DNA from: Blasia pusilla
Taxonomy: Eukaryota > Marchantiophyta > Marchantiopsida > Blasiales
Assembly: GCA_050084515.1 (NCBI GenBank)
Contig: CM114271.1
Span: 48,670,001 to 48,734,000 of the forward strand
Length of the DNA stretch: 64,000 bases
Direction of reading: 5' to 3'
Part shown: in pieces, positions 32,644 to 40,899 of the stretch
Position numbering within the stretch: the stretch's first letter is position 1
Layout: each line of letters opens with the position of its first letter
Position numbers and translations under genes: made by a program
The notes under the pieces: model-generated
Told to the model about the DNA's origin: nothing
The model's database searches: none
The model's input: the letters and a program-made list of their open reading frames with translations, nothing else

Positions 32644-33186
32644 CTACGTAACCCCCTCACAAGATGGTACACCCTTAGCTACACCATCATCTGAGCAAAT
32701 AACTCCTCCACCAGCATGAGCAACCAACTCCACATGCCCAGCCATTACATCCCATTTACTCCAAGGATGCAAAATACTACTCTCCTCGCCCCCAACCGAT
32801 GCCTGTACGGTCCTGGTAGGCATGGAGCTCATTACAAGGGATGGAAGACCCACAGACATAGTCCGAAGTCGACGCGGCTTGGCCATACCAAGACTCAAAA
32901 TCCAAGTCAAACAATTCAGATCCATGGCCTGACCCAACACATGACGTCGTGAAGCCTCAAAAATGGAAACAACCGTTGTCACACCAGTAGCAAATCCCAT
33001 CGCACGCTCTCTCTCATCAGCATTAGGCTCCACCAACTGTCGCACATGAGAATCCCATACAAGCCCGGGACCACCTTCCCTGTAGGCATGTGACGAGGGA
33101 AAACTCACAAATGTGGGTAGTGCCATCCTAGGCTGGCCCACACGGTTCACCACTGCCATGGGTGACCAATCAATAACCCTCACCAC
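32644..33186 (-). pseudogene. DNMT C-terminal part (motifs IX-X) and linker of copy E
   Basis: Continuous 180-codon frame holding the C-terminal DNMT region. LPTFVSFPSSHAYREGGPGLVW is followed by NADERERAMGFATG, matching the ERE..MGF motif IX of C5-MTases, and SRRHVLGQAMDLNCLTWIL, matching motif X ('R...LG.amd.n....il', DNMT3-like spacing). The remainder, to CEGVT, is a linker of unknown function with VMSSMPTRTVQASVGGEE. It is joined to the catalytic half by a frameshift at about 33,188 and to RT by a single TAG. Confidence 0.8.
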
Positions 33187-33811
33187 TTGAGAAAGTCGCC
33201 AAGATCAAGATACTATCCATCAGAAGGCAAGGATCATTGACGGCATCATATGCTCGATGTAGAACCTCCCTAGGCAACAAGTTTTTCCACCACAAGCGTG
33301 GACGATGTGCACGGGAGCCAACTCGCGCTGCATCCAACAACACCGCTGGTCCAATCCAAGACCACACCTCATGAACACTCGCCATCATCCGGGTCCAAGT
33401 GTCACCCAACAATGGAACATTCTCCAGAATGTAAGCTGGAGCACGTGCTTGATGAACCTGAATATGTCGTAACATCTCCCAAAACAATCGAGACCTAGGG
33501 TCGTGTAATCCCTCACCACGACCAGCACGTGTATGACCCTGACATGGCCATCCAGCAATCACCAAATCCACAGGACCAACCCTCTCAAGGTCCTACGCCC
33601 CCAACAATGCAATGTGTGACGGCAAAGCATGCTGGTACTCACGAACAGCTGATGGCGGAAACAACTCAGGATATCTCCGCATCAACTGACCGATATGTCA
33701 GGATGAGACTCTCTGGACCGTCTCATCTCACTCCACATACATGTATCTCCGCACAGGAATACCGGTCTGCAACACTGCAACCAAACCAATGCTAATCCCA
33801 CCAAAGAGATC
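33170..33811 (-). pseudogene. Cytosine-5 DNA methyltransferase catalytic half, copy E (motifs I-VIII)
   Basis: Motif I (AdoMet binding): VLDLFGGISIGL at about 33,817-33,782. Motif IV with the catalytic Cys: AGWPCQGHTRAG, Cys at 33,544-33,542. Then GLHDPRSRLFWEMLR. Motif VI: AYILENVPLL, Glu near 33,424. Motif VIII: VGSRAHRPRLWW. All key residues are present. The domain is interrupted by TGA at 33,728-33,730 (after YMYVE, where Trp would fit) and TAG at 33,593-33,595 (LLGA*DLER). Together with 32,850-33,186 this is a full-length C5-MTase domain embedded in a gypsy polyprotein. Spacing and motif IX/X wording look DNMT3-like, but this is by eye. Confidence 0.9.
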
Positions 33812-34726
33812 TAACACACAAATGCCCTCCGTCGGATACTGCCATACAATGGGTTTAGTATCCAAAGGGGATAACCCAACTAGACGAGAAGTAGGAGTTC
33901 GCCATGGGGCATCCTCTTCCTCGTGAGATATAATAGCCTCACACCAAGCCTCCTGCACTAGGCGATCAGCCTCCTGCCGTAGTGCACCGCCTGAACTCCA
34001 AAGTGGCACATCCAACAATGAGGATGCCACTGCTGCAAAACTAGGGACCTCCTCTACCTCCTCATGCACAGGAGAATCCATAGCAAAAACATTACCCTCC
34101 AAAAAGTCTCCTGGCCAAGTGACTATTCCACTAAAACTAGCCACAGATGCTAACACCGTTGGGGAAGACCCTCCTGGTCGAGCCCCATAAATAAATCTCA
34201 CAGGAACTTGGCTCATACGTCCATCCCCGGACTGTCAACCAGGTCTATAAGACACTGTCTCAGTCCAGTAATCCATCTGAAAACCCATCGGGTACAATAC
34301 TACTCCTCCAACTAGTACATCATACGACTTGGCTGATATGACCATTGCAGGTACTCCCAACCGGGAGCTATCAGTCGCATGATGTGGTCTCAACTGTACA
34401 GAAAACTTCTCCCGTGTCATGAATTGAGACCTATCATTGGCTCCTCCAAGTGATGTTTGAATCTGGAATGGGTAAGGCTCAAGCTCTAACATCCGAATAC
34501 CCAAACCAATACATGCCGCCTTTCCCAACATCAAAGGTTGGGCACCAGAGTCTAACAAGACTCTATCTGGTCTATACACCTGTCTTGTAGGACTCACCAA
34601 TCGGAATATTCCACTTTGGTTGTCCAACATACATACACCAGGTGTAAGCCTCTCACGATCAATGGCTTGCCAGGCTGGTAATGCATCCATCTTCGCCGCC
34701 GCCGCCAAGTAGCAAGTGGTACTCAA
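33812..34726 (-). pseudogene. Aspartic protease and protease-DNMT linker of copy E
   Basis: Retropepsin: RVLLDSGAQPLMLGKAAC holds the catalytic DSGA (about 34,560-34,545), followed by PFQIQTSLGGAND and SYDVLVGGVVLYPMGFQMDY. A TGA at about 34,232 replaces the Trp seen in copy A (YKPGWQS). The linker 34,216-33,812 (VPVRFIYGARPGGSS, SGIVTWPGDFLEGNV, SRLVGLSPLDTKPIVWQYPTEGI) leads without a break into DNMT motif I. This shows that the methyltransferase belongs to the polyprotein and is not a separate insertion. Confidence 0.85.
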
Positions 34727-34774
34727 TGCTACACCGACATAGAGGGTCGCTCCACCGCAACACCCTCATCCACC

Positions 34775-35700
34775 TCAAAGACGTAGCGATAATACCCCAC
34801 GTTCACACAACGTGGCTGCTAGCTGAAATACAGGAGCTAAGTCAACTCCTAAAGCCATCAGTTCCATGGCCGAAAACAATGGGGATCCCAACACTGAAGT
34901 TGTCATCCGCAATACTGCACTGGATGTTGCATCTGTGTCTACTACACGCGATGTAGATGCCTCAGTCCCCACTGTCACCTCAATAGGCTGCGTAGGAACC
35001 ATGGATGGAGTCCTAAGCACCTTAGACAACAAGAATGACTGGGGAAGCCTAGCCTGCCTCCCAGCCTCACCCCTCTGTGGGTCCAAATCTACAGTAGCAC
35101 CACGTGGCTTTGACGCTTGAGTGGCTCCTCTCGTAACTGCAGCTGATGCCTCAACCTGTGCTGCACTCGCCATATAAGAGAGATCATCCCCTCCATAAGA
35201 GGTGGAAGCCCTTGCTTCCGAACCTGATCTGTGTTGGATACCAGCCATAGTAGCCAACTTTTGCTCCAACTGCTCAATCCTGGCAGCCATAGCTGACTCT
35301 GTCGTAGTCGTAGGGGTAGCCACAGTAGGCTCTCCAACCACTGATCCACCTCTACCATCCCTACCACCTCTACCACCTCAGCCTCTCAGAGCTACTCCAC
35401 CACGGCCGCGGCCTGATCTCAACTCTGGATGAAGATCAAAGCAACGCTCTCGAGGAGGACCTGGTCTCCCGCAATGATCACACTGAGTTGGGGCCGACTG
35501 AGGCCCATCCTCCAAAGTCCGTCTCCCATCCTCTTGGGGATAAAACTTCCTAACATGATCACCTCCACATGTCCAACACGACTGTTCTTGCTGCGGGCCG
35601 GTGCAGCAAAGGAAGGCAATGGTCTCTGCGCAAGTGTCCCTCTAGGACCTGACTGAGGTCGTGTGTACCCCCCATGACTCCCACTACTACTACCACCACC
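34775..35700 (-). pseudogene. Gag C-terminal region with zinc-binding motifs, copy E
   Basis: Nucleocapsid-like part. It reads 'CWTCGGDHVRKFY', a CCHC-type knuckle whose last Cys is replaced by Tyr, then 'CDHCGRPGPPRERC' plus 'FDLHPEL', a second Cys/His motif. A Gly/Arg-rich run follows, then a coiled-coil-like segment (MAARIEQLEQKLATMAG). The tail, 35,341-34,775, is Ser/Ala/Thr-rich with no domain. Frames shift twice. Confidence 0.65.
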
Positions 35701-35729
35701 ACTACTACGAGACTGTGAGGTGGGCTACT

Positions 35730-36700
35730 GAACACGAGAAGTAGTAGTTGTATCCCTACTGAATGCGGATGTCACCACTCTCTCCTTCACCATGTTAAGC
35801 TCAATCTTTTTAGATAGAGCAAACACATGGGTCAATGTGGGTGAATCATCACTCATAAGAGTAGCATCACGTACCCTACGGTGCAACTCTCTGTCCAAGA
35901 TCCTATACTAAAACTGGACTGCCTAAGCCTCAGTCACACCCTAGGTAACTGAAATCAAGCGTCGCATACAAGTGTATGCCTCACGAAGACTCTCACCAGT
36001 CTTTCGCTCAAATTCCTGAAGACTTCTCAACTTCTCTGTCTTCACTCCCTGATAGTTCTTCTTCAACATCTTGAAGAACTCTGCAACCGGGCTAAACGAT
36101 GGTGGGGCACTAGTACCCCCATTGGTACCTCCATCGATACCTCCACTGGTACCCCCACTCCGGCTCGTACTCGTACCACTCAACGTCGGGCTGGCTGGCA
36201 TAGTAGGAGCACTACTACCAATACCACCATAGGTGATAGACACATAGCCTGGAGACCAATATTGTCTCCACGCCTCAATCTCAGCAATATGGTCCTTCCT
36301 AAACTCATGGTAATCTTCCATGGGTGGTCCCTCCAAGTGCTGAAACAACCCCTTCCAAGCCAAGAAGGGTGTAAACAACGTGGCGTTCCGCAACATCTGC
36401 ATATCACACCACGTATCAAACTCCTACATGAAGTCCTCCAACTCAATGGTGCCCACTCCACCCGAGTATCGTCGTGGGCCCTTCATGGCCCCATATATCC
36501 CATCCATGTCCCAAATCAATGGAGCTGCAACACTCGATAACAACGTAGAAGACTCGGTGTTTGGAACATCCTCGTCCTCCTCTTCATCAACCGTCGGAAG
36601 TGGAAAAGGTAGCCGATACCTAAATCCACTCCGTGTGAAACCACCACTATCCGCACCACGGTCCCCAACCAGACCACCCGACAGCTCCGTGATGACCAAC
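35730..36700 (-). pseudogene. Gag capsid region of copy E
   Basis: N-terminal low-complexity part (EEEDEDVPNTESS), then LIWDMDGIYGAMKGPRRY and the capsid: TLFTPFLAWKGLFQHLEGPPMEDYHEF, IAEIEAWRQYW, a Gly/Ser/Thr spacer, then FSPVAEFFKMLKKNYQGVKTEKLRSLQEFERK, REAYTCMRRLISVT and LDRELHRRVRDATLM. The same frame continues through single stops at 36,424, near 35,941, about 35,926 and about 35,914. In copy B the corresponding codons at the last three are Gln, Gln and Trp. The start codon is not clear. Confidence 0.75.
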
Positions 36701-36709
36701 GCCGATGCC

Positions 36710-38201
36710 GCACCACCACTAAATTACCACCACTAAGTAACCAAGTGACGTCGATGTCGCTGTACTATTCTAGCTCTAATAGCTATGGATGTAGGCAACC
36801 TAACCTGTCAGCACCACAAGAAGCCTCCCACGGTCTACTCGTCATCACTCCACCCTCACTACCGGTAGCACACAGGAGTAACACTACTCTGGAAATCAGC
36901 GTCAACCCTAACAATGGGCGCGCAAGCAAGAAGCAACGATGGAGGGGATCCAAACACAGGAAGTCCAACGACAACCCTCCAATCAAAAATGGGAATCAAG
37001 GTAACACAATCCACCAAACGTGGCGCCCCCTGAATCCACAGAACCCATCCCATTAGTCTAACGCAATAGCTACTCCGCCACAGGTCGATGACGTGCTAGT
37101 CGGACTCACAGCACTTGAAAATATGAACTGTATGGAGAAGCTACACCATACTATGCGCTAGAGGTCCATCAACCAAAAAAATTGAGATGCATAAAGTGCC
37201 TAACACATCTCCGAACAACACCAAATGAGCTACACCACTGTGTACACTGGCATAGTTAAGAACTCAGCAGTTAAGCGTCTTCCAGGCAGAATAGCCTAAA
37301 GATGGGTGACCAGTTATACAACACGCAAATCACAAATCCTACAAAAATTGCCTCACGCCCAAGCAAGCAAGCTTGCTTTCTTGCTCCTTGCTCCTTGCTC
37401 CGCCTCTCACGCCCACTCGCCCCGAGCTACCACGAGTTGCCTCGAAGCCTCAAAATGCTCGAGATATGCCCTGTTCGCCATGCTTTGCTATGGAGAGAGG
37501 CCCAACCAGGGCGCCCCCAATGGGATAGGCGTCTCCAACAACCAACAAGTCACCAACCAACCAACCCCTCCGATCCGTTGTCCACCATAGCCAGACCTTG
37601 AGCTAGTCCGCAAAATTTCTATCAACAATTACTCCACAAATACTCAACCAAAATTGAATCTATTTTGAAAAATTCAATTGACCACCATAGCTATCTCTCC
37701 CCAAAAAATCAGCTACAACTGAGCTCCGTACTCTGAGTTAAAAATCATACAAACTTGTTGTCCATACACCTCAAGAATCGTAAATCCGACCGCGCTTCCG
37801 CCCAGATTCATGCACGCAGAAATCCGCAATGCTCCACACACTCAAGCAGATAGCTTCACATAAGATCACAATACAAGTAGCAACAGGAACCTCTCACCCG
37901 ATTTGGATGAACTTCAACACAGCTTCCGCACTCCAAGCTCTCCATATCAGAAAACCGTCGAACACGAACCAGAATCTTCAATCCTTGATAACTTCCAAAT
38001 CCCTTGACGAAATCCGGCGATCTAAAGCGCGTTGGAAAGCTCTCAGCAAGGCGCTTCTTTCCCAATCAATCACGCACCAAATTCCTACCTCCAACATAGG
38101 CCACAAGCCACGAACATCCACGGCTGAGTACACAATCAGCCCTAACCAGATCCTACTGATCCACAATCGAAGCTACCATCCATCTACTCTAGTTCTTTGA
38201 G
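36710..38201 (-). other. Leader of copy E between 5' LTR and gag
   Basis: About 1.5 kb without recognisable coding domains. It contains the 5S rRNA-like segment on the opposite strand (37,228-37,318). No standard primer-binding site (for example complementary to initiator tRNA-Met) is obvious immediately after module B at 38,201. Confidence 0.5.
37228..37318 (+). ncRNA. 5S rRNA-derived sequence (pseudogene or 5S-headed retroelement)
   Basis: The stretch containing 'agaactcagcagttaagcgt' and 'aagatgggtgacca' aligns with the 3' two thirds of plant 5S rRNA, including the A-box-like 'agttaagcg', the intermediate element and the C-box 'gatgggtgacc'. The 5' third is only weakly similar. Between the boxes it is diverged ('cttccaggcagaatagcct'), so it is not a functional 5S gene. 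5S sequences are carried by Cassandra-type TRIM LTRs and SINE3-type elements; either could be the source. It lies in the leader of copy E on the opposite strand. Confidence 0.7.
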
Positions 38202-38568
38202 TGAAATCCATGAAAGACCTATTGTCATAAAACATGTATAGAATCACATAAAATTGAGCCAAACCCACTCCACGATGGGAGAATCCAAGTCGAAGCTTGC
38301 GGGAACCACCATAGCCAAGAGCTCTACTCACTACCAAGGCTAACTCCCAACGCAACAGGCTCAACTCAAAGAACTAATTGTTCTTTGAGTGCACTCCATA
38401 CTATATCCTCCAACCTAAGAGCGGGCCCTACTGGAAAAGTCACCCTCAACAAAGTAACCCCCAACCCTATGTATGAAACCGCATCTCTATCTAGACACTA
38501 CGGCCCTACATAAGGTATGGCCTCTACTAGCACACTATACTCTACGACATAATCCATATGGTCATGAC
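38202..38568 (-). repeat. Copy E 5' LTR, module B only
   Basis: 367 bp nearly identical to 28,701-29,067. On minus it starts GTCATGACC and ends GGATTTCA. The terminal module A that follows B in the 3' LTR is absent: the leader (ctcaaagaactag) begins directly. Confidence 0.8.
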
Positions 38569-38573
38569 AATAT

Positions 38574-39285
38574 CTTAAATGATGGGGGTTGTGACCTAGC
38601 AAAGAAGGACCAAATGTCAATTGAGACTTGAGAAGAGCTCAACTCTTACAAGAGTTGGACGTCAACGGTACTACGACCTAGCTTGAAACTTGATTAATTG
38701 AGCTTGGTTCTTTATGTTTGACGTCGTCATAATGGCTAGAACCAAGATTCATTTGGGATGAATAAGATGGCATTGGAAAGCTTGCTAGAAATTGATTAAA
38801 ATGCTCTAAAATTCAAAATAAACATATAGAAACCATTTCCCAAACTATCGGAATTATAGTTTGGTTGAGGGCCATAACAAGGGGCCCAAGAGGACTTCCC
38901 TAATTGTAGGGAGGGCTGGGAATCTCTAGAACTATACTTAAAGGGGAGGATCTCCAAAGGGTATTTGGAACTTGAACCCCATCTTGGAAACCATGGGGAT
39001 GAACCAAGGGCACATGATGGATTAAGAGGTTGGCATTAGGGCCAACCTCTCAATCCAAGGCAAGTAAGTTCTCAACACGCACACCAAAATGCTTTGAGCA
39101 TAAGGATGCCCCACATGCAAGTCTTTAGGGGGGCCCTTGGCTCCAAATTCAAATGAGGCGGCACTCTATGTTCAAATGATGGACCTCATGAAGATCAGAT
39201 GCATGTCAGAACAATGACCCAACAAGTAAGTGGATTGCTGAGGTGGAGATGGTTAGAGCATCCGTCTCTAGCAAGAAACTTTTAA
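38574..39285 (+). mobile_element. LTR/leader of the second gypsy element, right part
   Basis: Continuation of 28,150-28,594 after copy E. 'ttgagggccataacaaggggccc', 'aaaggggaggatctccaaagggtatttggaacttgaaccccatcttgg' and neighbouring blocks match the solo LTR at 546-1,547 (about 975-1,095). It leads into gag from about 39,290. Confidence 0.6.
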
Positions 39286-40455
39286 TCCGATTTTTAAAGA
39301 TGAATTTCCCCACTTCATTCATAGGAATGGGGCATTCATGTAAGGTCAAGGTATTTCTCACCAAATTTCAGCTTTACTTTGAAGTGCAATAGGTAGAGGA
39401 GGAGGATAAGCTAATAGTGGCACTTATGCTTCTGAAGAATTATGCATACCAATGGTGGATGGCCCATTGTGAGGAACTCTAAGGCACCTATCCTCTTTGA
39501 GTTGGGAGGAGTTCAAAGAATTGATTGCAAGGTTGCACAAAAATGGACAAGTCCATCCATTAGACGGACATGTCGGGACATATCGAAGGACACGCCCGAT
39601 CTTTACTAGAGCCCACATCTAAGCCCGCTTGGAGACTGCCGCGTTGACCATGGCTGAAAAATCCTGCGCCCGGTGTGTGGCCCGCAATGAGGCTCGCGCA
39701 AGTCGGTTAGGGGCAAGCTGCCCCGGCCCCAACCCAATGTGCGGGCCCCTAGTCATCCACAAGCCCGCCCTACGGGCTCCATAAGCCCGGGTCAACGCAA
39801 CGGGCTCCTAGCGAGCTTGGATGAGGGCCACGGGTACCCGAGGCCACACAAACATATCCGTCCATAAGATGAACATAAGTCCGCGGACATGGACTTTGTC
39901 CATGTGCAACCCTGGTTGATTGGCAACCAATTTGTGGAGTTTGTGCACTTGAGGCAAGTAGGGTTTCTAAGCACCTATGAGCATGAGTTTAGTGCAAAGT
40001 TGAACTCATTGCCTAAGATGGACGAGTTTACAAAGAAGATCATATTGTTGAGTGGATTTAAGCCAAGTTATGAAAAGACCCTCTTTCAAATGCTTGCATT
40101 ATCAAAGACCTGCACCAAACTCTTGAAACTAGTGGAGCAGATTGGGGACAATGAGGTCTGAGCCCGAAGAACCTTTGAGTAGAAAATTTCTTCAAAGTCT
40201 TAGAAGAACAAGGGGAAGTCCATAGAGTGGGACTAAGTATAGTTGTGGAGAGTCCCTTGTCTTGGAAGCAAAGCGAGTGGATCCCAACATGAAGCCAAAA
40301 GGAGCTCCACACCCAAAGTCTGTATATGGGAGCTAAATTGACTTGTTATAATTGTGGTGAGTTCATCCACATAGTCAAGGGATGTTTGAAGCTTGAGGTT
40401 AGTGATTGGAGCATGATTGCCTTTGTTGCTAAGAATTTTTTGGCAGGTGACCGAG
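39286..40455 (+). pseudogene. Gag of the second gypsy element
   Basis: Retrotransposon gag pattern: QLYFEVQ-like start, VEEEDKLIVALMLLKNYAYQWW, FKELIARLH, an insertion of about 360 bp, then FVEFVHLRQVGFLSTYEHEFSAKLNSLPKMDEFTKKIILLSGFKPSYEKTLF. The zinc knuckle CYNCGEFIHIVKGC (CX2CX4HX4C) is intact at about 40,345-40,390. Stops and frameshifts interrupt it. This gag is unlike that of the DNMT family, supporting a separate lineage. Confidence 0.75.
39541..39904. mobile_element. Candidate MITE in gag, with palindromic ends
   Basis: The insertion splits the gag frame between ...LIARLH and FVEFVHL. The left end reads ATGGACAAGTCCAT and the right end CATGGACTTTGTCCATG, both self-complementary and similar to each other in inverted orientation. 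The interior is markedly GC-rich against an AT-rich surround and has no coding sequence. A target duplication is not clear. Confidence 0.45.
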
Positions 40456-40529
40456 AGATGTCCCTTCAAGTCACTAAGAGGATGCTTAATCTTGTGTACC
40501 CAATAGCCAAGATCTCTAATCTCAATTCT

Positions 40530-40640
40530 ACATTTCTTTCTCATTGATAAAGGTGCTTCACAATTCTTCTTGAGCTGGTGATTAGTGAAGAAGTTGGGTT
40601 TTTCAACCACCAAGGTTGAAAAGCCTATTTGGGTGGGCTT
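40530..40640 (+). pseudogene. Aspartic protease relic of the second gypsy element
   Basis: LIDKGASQFFLSW followed by FSTTKVEKPIWV fits the retropepsin start ('lIDsGAThnFis'), with the active-site Ser replaced by Lys. It follows the zinc knuckle at the expected distance. Sequence beyond about 40,730 belongs to other fragments. Confidence 0.55.
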
Positions 40641-40734
40641 TTCCAAGAGCAAGTCCCATCAAACATTAGATCTAGCTTTGAGGTTAATGTTTGGTTGTGA
40701 AGATGCAAGTTGAAGGAGAAATTTACCATTTCCA

Positions 40735-40875
40735 ACATACTCCAATCCGTATGGAATTAGAAAGGATGCCTCATGATAGGTCTCCTCAATATGGGCACAG
40801 ACGTCAACTTGCAATTGTCCTTGAGCAACTGAAATGCTCTCTCTTGCTCATCCCCCTTTTGCCACTCGTGATCCA
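40735..40875 (-). pseudogene. Small DNMT-family pol fragment (RT-RNase H connection)
   Basis: On minus the sequence reads GDEQERAFQLLKD...APILRRPI-like, matching copy C at about 17,455-17,560. Only about 140 bp survives. Its strand is opposite to the surrounding gypsy element. Confidence 0.6.
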
Positions 40876-40899
40876 CCTCCGTCTACAAGGTCAATGGTA

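Larger units (their letters stand above)
28595..38568 (-). mobile_element. DNMT- and PHD-encoding Ty3/gypsy retrotransposon, copy E (most complete)
   Basis: About 10 kb on the minus strand: 5' LTR part (38,568-38,202), leader, gag, protease, DNMT, RT, RNase H, integrase, PHD finger, polypurine-like tract, 3' LTR (29,067-28,595). Ends are supported by the flanking unrelated gypsy LTR sequence on both sides and by termini GTCATGAC...GCACGACA, which match the solo LTRs elsewhere in the window. Flanking pentamers are GGCAT (28,590-28,594) and AATAT (38,569-38,573); their three differences are all C-to-T type transitions, so a decayed target duplication is possible but unproven. The reading frame is almost continuous apart from single-base stops and a few frameshifts. 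Confidence 0.85.

Noticed and set aside
28595-38568. CRISPR array or prokaryotic restriction-modification origin for the DNMT
   Set aside because: No spacer arrays occur in the window. The methyltransferase is in frame with retrotransposon protease and RT and has no restriction endonuclease next to it.
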